Positions 7,116 to 13,855 of a DNA stretch of 16,577 nt are shown piece after piece. The notes under the pieces were generated by a model, which was not told where the DNA came from, ran no database searches, and saw only the letters and a list, made by a program, of their open reading frames with translations. A program made the translations under genes and the position numbers. Positions within the stretch are counted from its first letter, which is position 1. Every line of letters starts with the position of its first letter. The stretch comes from an uncultured Clostridia bacterium (GTDB taxonomy: Bacteria > Bacillota > Clostridia > Christensenellales > Pumilibacteraceae). The DNA is taken from assembly GCA_947385185.1 (NCBI GenBank), contig CANDJX010000021.1:1-16577 (forward strand), written 5' to 3'.

Positions 7116-7187
7116 CATATAACGCGATATATCGGGAATAAGAACAAAATAAAATTCGCGCGGCGGCAAAAAATGATTGCCCGTCAG

Positions 7188-7216
7188 TTGATTTCGGCGG
7201 CGTTTTGTATTATAAT
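7188..7216 (+). promoter_or_regulatory. Sigma-A-type promoter for dnaN
   Basis: TTGATT (7188-7193) and TATAAT (7211-7216) are 17 nt apart. The start of transcription would be near 7223, giving a leader of about 54 nt before ATG 7277. It follows a terminator, so dnaN and the genes after it appear to start a new transcription unit. Confidence 0.82.
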
Positions 7217-7276
7217 AGACGTAAACAATGCAAAAATATAATCCGAACGACGAAATCAACGAAAGGGAGCAGAAAA

Positions 7277-8380
7277 ATGAAAGCAATTTGTGACGGAAAC
7301 GATCTTGCCGAAGCAGTCGGCAAAGCTATAAAGGCGCTCGGCGCTCGCACGACCAATCCGGTCCTCGAAAACATCAAGATCGACGCGGTTCCGGGTACGC
7401 TTACCCTTACCGCTACGGATAACGAACTTACGATCGAAACGAGTATCGTAGCGGACGTTTCCGACGAAGGCAGCATACTCGTTCCCGGGAAGCTGTTCGG
7501 CGACTTTACGCGTCGTCTGACCGGCGAACGTATCGAACTCGACTTTGTTTCCGGAAAACTCTCTCTGCGCTACGGCGACAGTTCGAGCGAGTTTTCGTGC
7601 GCGAGCGTGGACGATTATCCCGCCCTTCCGTCCGTGACGGACGCGCAGTCTTTCGGGATTACGCGCAAAAATCTCAAAGATCTCATAGCCAAAGTCGCGT
7701 TTTCGGTATGTCAGGACGACGCGCGCCCCATACTTAAAGGCGTGCTTCTCGAAATAGAGGAATCGGTCGTTACCGCGGTCGCTCTCAACGGTTATCGGCT
7801 TGCCAAGTGCGTCAAGCCCATATTCTCTCCCACGGCGCTCATGCAGGCGGTCGTTCCGGGCAGATGCATGAACGAGATCATGCGTATGCTCGACGATTCG
7901 GACGAGGAAACCAAAGTATATATTCAGCGCAACCGGCTCAAGATCGATCTCGGGCATACCGTCCTTACTTCGGTGCTTTTAAGCGGCGACTTCGTGCCTT
8001 ACCGCAATATTATCCGCACGATGTTCGAAACGGTCGTGACAGTGCCTTGCGAACAGTTTGCGGGCAGTCTGGAACGCGCGATGCTTCTTTCGCGCGACGA
8101 TAAGAGCAATCCCGTGCGTTTCGACATAACCGAGCGTATGCTTCGGATCACGTCGGGCTCGGGTATGGGCAACCTCGACGAAAAACTGCCCGTTATCACA
8201 GTGGGACCCGATCTCGTGATCGCGTTCAACGCGAAATATTTTACCGAACTTCTCCGCGTCTGCGGCACGGACAGCATAACGGTCAAATTCAACAGTCCCG
8301 CCGATCCCTGCGTCGTCGAACCTGCCGGCGGCTCGGAAGAATTCTTATATCTCATTCTTCCCGTGCGCATAGTGCAGTAA
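7277..8380 (+). CDS. dnaN: DNA polymerase III beta subunit (sliding clamp)
   Basis: Forms the dimeric ring that holds the replicase on DNA. The 367-residue protein has the normal length and three-domain layout. The N-terminus (SKAVxxRTTxPIL-type, here IKALGARTTNPVLENIKI), GSILVPGKLFGDFTRRL, DDYPALP, DDARPILKGVLLEI, ALNGYRLA, and the C-terminal YLILPVRIVQ are all hallmarks of the clamp and its peptide-binding pocket. ATG 7277 follows GGGAG at about 7265-7269. An earlier in-frame start at 7205 lies upstream of the predicted transcription start and is unlikely. dnaN is usually beside dnaA and recF; here it stands between an alkyltransferase gene and an ACT-domain gene. It may be the sole clamp gene or a second copy; the window cannot tell. 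Confidence 0.95.
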   Translation: MKAICDGNDLAEAVGKAIKALGARTTNPVLENIKIDAVPGTLTLTATDNELTIETSIVADVSDEGSILVPGKLFGDFTRRLTGERIELDFVSGKLSLRYGDSSSEFSCASVDDYPALPSVTDAQSFGITRKNLKDLIAKVAFSVCQDDARPILKGVLLEIEESVVTAVALNGYRLAKCVKPIFSPTALMQAVVPGRCMNEIMRMLDDSDEETKVYIQRNRLKIDLGHTVLTSVLLSGDFVPYRNIIRTMFETVVTVPCEQFAGSLERAMLLSRDDKSNPVRFDITERMLRITSGSGMGNLDEKLPVITVGPDLVIAFNAKYFTELLRVCGTDSITVKFNSPADPCVVEPAGGSEEFLYLILPVRIVQ

Positions 8381-8443
8381 ACCGCGTTCGCGGCGCGCCT
8401 TTACATCAACATCTACATTCAACAGGAGTTTATCGATAATTAA

Positions 8444-8713
8444 ATGAAAGCGATAGTTACGGTACTCGGCAAAGACAAAGTCGGCATAATAGCCGACATT
8501 GCCATTCTTATGAAAAAATACGGCGTCAATATCTGCGATATTTCCCAGACGCTCATGCAGGATTATTTTACCATGATCATGCTCGTCGATCTGACTTTGT
8601 GCAAAGCGGATTTTACCGTCCTGCAGTCGGAGCTTAAAAAGGCGGGCGAAGAAATAGGCGTGGATATTCGCATACAGCATCAGGATCTGTTCGATTCCAT
8701 GCACAAGATCTGA
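8444..8713 (+). CDS. ACT-domain protein, UPF0237 family
   Basis: An 89-residue single ACT domain (beta-alpha-beta-beta-alpha-beta), a small-molecule binding module usual in amino-acid regulation. The first strand and turn read MKAIVTVLGKDKVGIIADIAILMKKYGVNICDIS. The length matches UPF0237 proteins such as the streptococcal one next to a UPF0210 gene. That partner follows here after 21 nt, so the pair is conserved. The start is fixed by an in-frame TAA directly before ATG 8444. The nearest Shine-Dalgarno (AGGAG, 8424-8428) is 15 nt away, a long spacing. The ligand is unknown; an amino acid is the usual guess for the fold. Confidence 0.92.
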   Translation: MKAIVTVLGKDKVGIIADIAILMKKYGVNICDISQTLMQDYFTMIMLVDLTLCKADFTVLQSELKKAGEEIGVDIRIQHQDLFDSMHKI

Positions 8714-8734
8714 CGGGCGGCGCGGACTGAATTT

Positions 8735-10087
8735 ATGATAAATACAGGCGATATTTTAGAAACCATAAGAATGGTCGACGACCAGAACCTCGACGTAAGA
8801 ACGATTACGCTTTCGCTCTCTCTCCTCGACTGCGCGGACGCGGACGGCAAAAAAGTCGAAAAAAAGGTGTACGACAAAGTTATGCGCCGCGCGGGCAAGC
8901 TCGTCGAGGTCGGTGAAAAACTTTCGTCCGAACTCGGCATCCCGATCGTGAACAAGCGCGTGTCCGTCACGCCCGTGTCGATCGTCGGCGCGCCGAGCGG
9001 GGATTACGTCGGTATTGCGCGCGTGCTCGACAGGGCGGCGGGCGAGATCGGGATAGACTTTCTCGGCGGATATTCGGCGCTCGTTCATAAGGATATGACG
9101 GACTCGGAGCGCGATTTCCTGCTTACGATCCCCGAAGCGATTTCGTCTACGAAAAAATTATGCTCGTCCGTAAACGTCGCGTCCACCAGAAGCGGCATAA
9201 ATATGGACGCAGTCGCCCTTATGGGCAGAATAATCAAAGATCTTGCCGAACGCACGAAGGATAACGACGCGCTCGGTTGCGCCAAATTCGTCGTTTTCGC
9301 GAACGCCGTCGAGGACAATCCGTTCATGGCGGGCGCGTTCACCGGACTCGGCGAAGGCGAAGCGACGATCAACGTCGGCGTATCCGGTCCGGGCGTCGTC
9401 GCCGCCGCGCTTAAAAACTGTAAGGGCGCGGATCTTACCACCGTCGCGGACGTAATTAAAAAGACCGCGTTCAAAATCACGCGCGCGGGTCAGCTCGTCG
9501 GTACGAAAGCCGCGGAACTTCTCGGCGCCAAATTCGGCATAGTCGATCTTTCGCTTGCGCCCACGCCGGCGATAGGCGACAGCGTCGCGGAGATCCTCGA
9601 AATCATGGGGCTTTCTTCGGTGGGCGGTCACGGCACTACCGCCGCGCTTGCGCTTCTGAACGACGCGGTCAAAAAGGGCGGCGTTATGGCGTCGGGCATG
9701 GTCGGCGGACTTTCGGGCGCGTTTATTCCCGTGAGCGAGGACGCAGGCATGATCGCCGCGGTGCGCGCGGGCAAGCTGTCGCTCTCCAAACTCGAGGCGA
9801 TGACCGCCGTTTGTTCGGTCGGACTCGATATGATCGCCGTTCCGGGAGATACTTCGGCGGAAACTATTTCGGCTATAATCGCCGACGAGTGTGCGATCGG
9901 CGTAGTGAATAACAAGACGACCGCCGTGCGCGTCATTCCCGTTCCGGGCATGAACGTGGGCGACGAGGTGAGTTTCGGAGGGCTGCTCGGCTCGGCTCCG
10001 GTCATGCCGGTGTCCGACGTGGACAGCAGCGAATTCATCGGACGCGGCGGCATAATCCCCGCGCCGTTGCACTCGCTTAAAAACTGA
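8735..10087 (+). CDS. UPF0210 (DUF711, PFL-family) protein
   Basis: A 450-residue protein of the UPF0210 family, the length typical of the family. The N-terminal part reads MINTGDILETIRMVDDQNLDVRTITLSLSLLDCAD; the middle has Gly-rich blocks (MAGAFTGLGEGEATINVGVSGPG; LSSVGGHGTTAALALLNDAVKKGG; GMVGGLSGAFIPVSEDAGM). The fold resembles pyruvate-formate-lyase-like barrels by family annotation, but I see no C-terminal glycyl-radical signature (RVSGY type), so a radical enzyme is not supported. It has no known biochemical role. Its fixed partnership with the ACT protein just before suggests that the ACT domain senses a ligand for it. No strong Shine-Dalgarno is seen before ATG 8735. Confidence 0.92.
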   Translation: MINTGDILETIRMVDDQNLDVRTITLSLSLLDCADADGKKVEKKVYDKVMRRAGKLVEVGEKLSSELGIPIVNKRVSVTPVSIVGAPSGDYVGIARVLDRAAGEIGIDFLGGYSALVHKDMTDSERDFLLTIPEAISSTKKLCSSVNVASTRSGINMDAVALMGRIIKDLAERTKDNDALGCAKFVVFANAVEDNPFMAGAFTGLGEGEATINVGVSGPGVVAAALKNCKGADLTTVADVIKKTAFKITRAGQLVGTKAAELLGAKFGIVDLSLAPTPAIGDSVAEILEIMGLSSVGGHGTTAALALLNDAVKKGGVMASGMVGGLSGAFIPVSEDAGMIAAVRAGKLSLSKLEAMTAVCSVGLDMIAVPGDTSAETISAIIADECAIGVVNNKTTAVRVIPVPGMNVGDEVSFGGLLGSAPVMPVSDVDSSEFIGRGGIIPAPLHSLKN

Positions 10088-10119
10088 GTCGCCCGAAAGG
10101 CGGGAATGAAGGAGATTTT

Positions 10120-11886
10120 ATGAAAAGAAGCGAAGCACGACTCGAATACACCTGGGATCTGTCGCATATTTTCGCGGATAAGCTCGAATGGGAAAAGACT
10201 TTTTCGCAGACGAATATGCGGATAGGCGAAATCGCGAAGTTCAGAGGCAAGCTGGCGAACCCGGAACAGGTTCTTCGCCTTCTCCGTCTTGCGGACGAGC
10301 TCGGTATCGCCGTGGAAAAGATCGTCGTTTACGCGACCATGAGTATGCACGTGGACGGGTCGAACGCAGCCGCAGTCGCGCTCGCACAGCGCGCGAACAC
10401 GCTGTCGTCGTCGTTTGCCGCGGCGATGTCGTTCGTCGAACCCGAACTTACGCGTCTGTCCGACGATCAGCTCGATTTTATGATGAACCATCCGTCGTTC
10501 GCCGATTATTCGTATACGCTCGAACGCGTCCGGAAGAACAAACCGCACGTACTCGGCGAGGGCGAGGAATATATTCTGGCGCGGCTCGGGGAAGTGACGG
10601 GGTCGTTTCGCGATATTTTCGAAAAGATAGACAGCGTGGATCTGCCGCACCCTCCGTTCAAGGTGGACGGCGAGCGCATTCCGCTTACGCACGGCACTTA
10701 CGCGCGTTTGCTTCAGCACCCCGATCGCGACGTGCGCAAAAAAGCGTTCAAAGCGTATTATTCGCTGTACGAGGACCGCATCAATACGCTCGCGGCTTGC
10801 TATACGAATTGCGTTAAGAAAAACAATATAGTTTCCGCCCTCCGCGGTTACGACGACGCTATGTCCGCGTCGATTGCCGCAGACGACGTTCCGGAAGGGG
10901 TTTACGGCAAACTTATAGAGCAGGTCAACGCTGCGCTTCCGTCTTTGCACGAATACGTGGATTATCGCAGGCTCGTGCTCGGGGAGCTGCATATGTACGA
11001 TATGTACGTGCCCCTCGTCGGCGGCGCCGAGCTCGGTACCGATTACGAAACGGCTTTCCGCATAGTGCTCGACGCGCTTGCGCCGCTCGGGAAGGAATAC
11101 ACCGACCTGCTCGTAAAAATGAAGAAAGAACGCCGCATAGACGTAATGGAAAACGAAGGCAAGCGCGGCGGCGCGTACAGCTGGGGAGCATACGGCACGG
11201 GTCCTTACGTCTTGCTCAATTATTCGGGCACGACGCACGATATTTTCACGATCGCGCACGAGCTCGGTCACGCCATGCATTCGCATTACTCGGACGAAGC
11301 GCTTTGTTACGACAAAGCCGGATATTCGATCTTCGTTGCCGAAGTGGCGAGCACGACGAACGAAGTCCTGCTCCTCAAGCATTTGCTTGCGACGACCAAA
11401 GATACGAAGGTGCGTAAATATCTGCTTTCGTATTATCTCGATATGTTCCGGACTACGCTGTTCCGTCAGGCGATGTTCGCCGAGTTCGAGCTCGGCGCGC
11501 ACAGGGCGGACAAGCGCGGGGAAGCGCTTACGGTCGAATCGCTTTCCAGAGCGTACCTCAAACTCAACAAAAAATATTACGGTACGGGCGTGACGCACGA
11601 CAAGCAGATCAGGCTCGAATGGGCGCGCATACCGCACTTCTATTCGGCGTTTTACGTTTATAAATACGCTACGGGACTTACCGCAGCGGTAAGCCTTGCC
11701 GATTCGATATTAAAAGGCGGCGAAATCGCGGTCAAGCGGTATTTCGATAAATTCCTGCGCGCGGGCGGGCATAAATCGCCTTACGAAATACTCAAGGACG
11801 CGGGCGTCGATCTGCTCGATAACCGACCTTACGAGATCGCTATGCTCGAATTCCGCAACACTCTCGGCGAATTCACTTCGCTGTAA
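10120..11886 (+). CDS. pepF: Oligoendopeptidase F (M3 family zinc metallopeptidase)
   Basis: A cytoplasmic zinc endopeptidase that cuts short peptides (7-17 residues in the lactococcal enzyme). The 588-residue protein matches the family length of about 600. The zinc site is intact: HELGH at residues 380-384 (H380, E381, H384) and a third ligand E408 in FVAEVASTTNE. The conserved region GGAYSWGAYGTGPYVLLNYSGT precedes it. There is no signal peptide. A clear AAGGAG (about 10109-10114) precedes ATG 10120. It follows the UPF0210 gene after 32 nt and precedes dnaB by 27 nt, so it probably shares their transcript, although its function is not related to replication. Confidence 0.96.
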   Translation: MKRSEARLEYTWDLSHIFADKLEWEKTFSQTNMRIGEIAKFRGKLANPEQVLRLLRLADELGIAVEKIVVYATMSMHVDGSNAAAVALAQRANTLSSSFAAAMSFVEPELTRLSDDQLDFMMNHPSFADYSYTLERVRKNKPHVLGEGEEYILARLGEVTGSFRDIFEKIDSVDLPHPPFKVDGERIPLTHGTYARLLQHPDRDVRKKAFKAYYSLYEDRINTLAACYTNCVKKNNIVSALRGYDDAMSASIAADDVPEGVYGKLIEQVNAALPSLHEYVDYRRLVLGELHMYDMYVPLVGGAELGTDYETAFRIVLDALAPLGKEYTDLLVKMKKERRIDVMENEGKRGGAYSWGAYGTGPYVLLNYSGTTHDIFTIAHELGHAMHSHYSDEALCYDKAGYSIFVAEVASTTNEVLLLKHLLATTKDTKVRKYLLSYYLDMFRTTLFRQAMFAEFELGAHRADKRGEALTVESLSRAYLKLNKKYYGTGVTHDKQIRLEWARIPHFYSAFYVYKYATGLTAAVSLADSILKGGEIAVKRYFDKFLRAGGHKSPYEILKDAGVDLLDNRPYEIAMLEFRNTLGEFTSL

Positions 11887-11913
11887 ACTTCGAATAAAAA
11901 TCACGGGGAACAA

Positions 11914-13410
11914 ATGGCAACGAAAAAAGAAGACATAAAAAATCATCCGAACGTGAAAGGGCAGGTGCCGCCGCACAGCGAAGAAGCGGAAAAAGCGCTT
12001 CTCGGCTGTATGATGATAGACGAGAACGTCCCGACCGAGCTGATCAGTCTGATCAAGCCCGACGATTTTTATTACCGATCGCACAAACTCGTTTTCGAAG
12101 CGATGAACGCGATATGGAACGATAACCGTCCCATAGACCTCGTCACGGTCACGCAGGAACTCGACCGTATGGGCGCGCTCGGCGACGTAGGAGGCGCTCA
12201 GTATATTTCCGCGCTGTCCGACTATCTTCCGACGTCGGCGAACTATAAAGCGCACGCGGATATAGTCAAGAGAAATTCACAGCTCCGTCGGCTCATGGCG
12301 GCGTCGAATTCGGTGCTCGAAAAATGTTACGCGTCCGAGGATTCGCTCGAAACGTTGCAGTTCGCTGAAAAAGCGATAAGCGACGTCGCGGAAAATCAGG
12401 GGATAAGCGCGCTCGCCCCGTTCGACGAGGCGGTAAACGCCGCAGTCGCGGATTTCGATTCGCTTCTTCGCGATCCGCTTGCCCGTCGCGGGCTTCAGAC
12501 CGGTTTCAAAGGTATAGATTCGGTGCTCGGCGGACTTCACGGCGGCGATCTTGTCATAATCGCGGCGCGTCCCGGACAGGGCAAAACGAGTATCGGTATG
12601 AACATCGTGCAACAGGTCGCGACCGCGCACCTCAAAAACGGCGAACCGAGCAAGACCGCCGAGCCCAAAGTCTGCGCTATTTTCTCGCTCGAAATGCCGG
12701 CGGCGCAGCTCGCCAAGCGTATGATCGCGTCGATCGCGAAAGTCGATTTTTCCAAACTCGCCAAAGGCGAACTCAAGGGAGCGGAAGAATGGAAACGCAT
12801 AGCGGCGGCGCGCAGTTCGCTTTGCAAGTCCCGAATATTCGTGGACGACACGTCGCTTACGACGCCGATGGACATACTGTCCAAATGCCGCAGGCTCAAG
12901 CGCGAACAGAAACGACTCGATCTCGTAATGGTCGACTACCTTACGTTGATGTCGAGCGGGAAAAAGGTGGAGAACCGTCAGCAGGACGTGTCCGAGATCT
13001 CGCGTACCATGAAACTTGCGGCGAAAGAGCTCGACGTGCCCCTGCTTCTGCTCTCCCAGCTTTCGCGCGGAAGCGAAAAGGAAAAGCGTAAGCCGCAGAT
13101 GTCCGATCTGCGCGAATCGGGAGCTATCGAACAGGACGCGGATATAATCATGTTCATTTACCGACCGAACGCGAACGAGGACGTTCCCGACCGCGACGCC
13201 GCCGAAATTATCGTAGCCAAGCATCGTAACGGTCCTCTCGGCACGGTGCGGATGCGTTGGGTGGGCGAACACGTTTCGTTCGAGGATGAGGACGGCGCAA
13301 CGTCGCGCGCGCCGCAGAAAGAGAAAAAGGACGCGGGCGCGGACGGAAAGAAAGGACCGGTCGAACTGCAGGAAGTTAATCCGGACGAAACCCCGTTCGA
13401 GCGCGATTGA
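11914..13410 (+). CDS. dnaB: Replicative DNA helicase
   Basis: The hexameric helicase that unwinds DNA at the fork. The 498-residue protein has an N-terminal domain (about 15-120: PPHSEEAEKALLGCMM) and a RecA-type C-terminal domain. The motifs are: Walker A ARPGQGKTS (K224), SLEM with E260, Walker B LVMVDYLTLM (D341), SQLSRGSE (381-388) and MSDLRESGAIEQDADIIMFIYRP (396-418). Between Walker A and SLEM there are about ten extra residues (KNGEPSKTAEPK, 241-252). The C-terminal 60 residues are charged and low in complexity. The Shine-Dalgarno is weak (GGGGA, 11905-11909). In B. subtilis this role belongs to DnaC; the family name DnaB is used here. An independent promoter begins 11 nt after the stop. 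Confidence 0.97.
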   Translation: MATKKEDIKNHPNVKGQVPPHSEEAEKALLGCMMIDENVPTELISLIKPDDFYYRSHKLVFEAMNAIWNDNRPIDLVTVTQELDRMGALGDVGGAQYISALSDYLPTSANYKAHADIVKRNSQLRRLMAASNSVLEKCYASEDSLETLQFAEKAISDVAENQGISALAPFDEAVNAAVADFDSLLRDPLARRGLQTGFKGIDSVLGGLHGGDLVIIAARPGQGKTSIGMNIVQQVATAHLKNGEPSKTAEPKVCAIFSLEMPAAQLAKRMIASIAKVDFSKLAKGELKGAEEWKRIAAARSSLCKSRIFVDDTSLTTPMDILSKCRRLKREQKRLDLVMVDYLTLMSSGKKVENRQQDVSEISRTMKLAAKELDVPLLLLSQLSRGSEKEKRKPQMSDLRESGAIEQDADIIMFIYRPNANEDVPDRDAAEIIVAKHRNGPLGTVRMRWVGEHVSFEDEDGATSRAPQKEKKDAGADGKKGPVELQEVNPDETPFERD

Positions 13411-13420
13411 TACAAATCGC

Positions 13421-13449
13421 TTGACAAAAGCGCCGAGGATTTATATAAT
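13421..13449 (+). promoter_or_regulatory. Perfect consensus sigma-A promoter
   Basis: TTGACA (13421-13426), a 17-nt spacer and TATAAT (13444-13449): both boxes and the spacing match consensus exactly. Transcription would start about 7 nt on, near 13456-13457, while the next ATG is at 13458. This leaves almost no leader. Confidence 0.9.
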
Positions 13450-13457
13450 AAAACGGT

Positions 13458-13682
13458 ATGAAAAAATCAATGACTCAGGAACAGAAAGTAGCGATATTCA
13501 GGCTTTTGCTTGTATTGACTGCAGTCGCCGTCGCCGCAGTGGTGACGCTTATAGTGTTTTCGTTTATGTACGTTTCGACGCTCGGAATGCTGACGTGTCT
13601 GTTCGTCGGACTCGGAATGCTTCTTCTCGTCATTATGACGGCGCTTACCGTGCTCGGCGGGCTGGCGGCTTACAGAAATTGA
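13458..13682 (+). CDS. Small two-helix membrane protein, unknown function, possibly leaderless
   Basis: I do not recognise this 74-residue protein. A basic, polar N-terminus (MKKSMTQEQK) is followed by two hydrophobic helices (about 14-37 and 42-70) with a short turn, and a tail AYRN. This is a helical hairpin with both ends likely inside the cell. ATG 13458 lies at or within 2 nt of the expected transcription start of the perfect promoter before it, so the message may be leaderless. A second ATG at 13470 (residue 5) also lacks a Shine-Dalgarno. The gene stands between dnaB and dnaX with its own promoter. The perfect promoter and the clear membrane pattern argue that it is real, but no homology was tested. 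Confidence 0.7.
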   Translation: MKKSMTQEQKVAIFRLLLVLTAVAVAAVVTLIVFSFMYVSTLGMLTCLFVGLGMLLLVIMTALTVLGGLAAYRN

Positions 13683-13818
13683 TCCCGGGAGCAAATTTGC
13701 TTGCAACGGCAGATTTGCGACGCCGACAAAAGGTTTGCCCCACAGACCGCTGCGGGACCCGCGAGCAATGTTCGCGAGTCCGGGACTTGTCCCGGGGCGT
13801 AAAAGCCTTTTATTTTCC
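13683..13818 (+). other. GC-rich, highly foldable non-coding stretch before dnaX
   Basis: About 136 nt without a convincing gene. It holds the palindromes TCCCGGGA (13683-13690) and GCAAATTTGC (13691-13700). One hairpin pairs CGCGA (13760-13764) with TCGCG (13772-13776), extended by GGAC (13755-13758) with GTCC (13778-13781). Another pairs CCGGGA (13780-13785) with TCCCGG (13790-13795) around a CUUG loop. The last two share bases and so compete. GACCGC (13745-13750) can pair with the 5' arm of the terminator that follows. It could be a regulatory leader, a small RNA or an interspersed repeat. Confidence 0.55.
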
Positions 13819-13848
13819 TGCGGTCAATTGTCGGTTGACCGCATTTTT
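13819..13848 (+). terminator. Intrinsic terminator just before dnaX
   Basis: The 9-bp perfect stem TGCGGTCAA (13819-13827) with TTGACCGCA (13835-13843) has a 7-nt loop and is followed by five T (13844-13848). It ends only 7 nt before the dnaX ATG, so it may be a regulated (attenuator) terminator rather than a simple end of the small-protein transcript. Confidence 0.85.
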
Positions 13849-13855
13849 ATAACGC

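Noticed and set aside
8382..8400. Terminator between dnaN and the ACT gene
   Set aside because: A 4-bp GC hairpin (CCGC/GCGG) is present, but it is short and is not followed by a T tract.
9628..11637. Minus-strand open frame of 669 codons opposite pepF
   Set aside because: The translation is rich in Arg, His and Phe with no family motif, and it lies opposite pepF with its complete HELGH zinc site. In DNA this rich in CpG, stops are rare in the antisense frame, so long shadows are expected.
13683..13855. SRP RNA (ffs/scr) before dnaX
   Set aside because: The position fits, but the conserved GGAAGGAAGCAG apical region is not found on either strand.
13683..13855. T-box leader before dnaX
   Set aside because: The diagnostic T-box sequence (GGGTGGNACCGCG) is absent, although an ACCGC segment occurs; dnaX is also not a usual T-box target.
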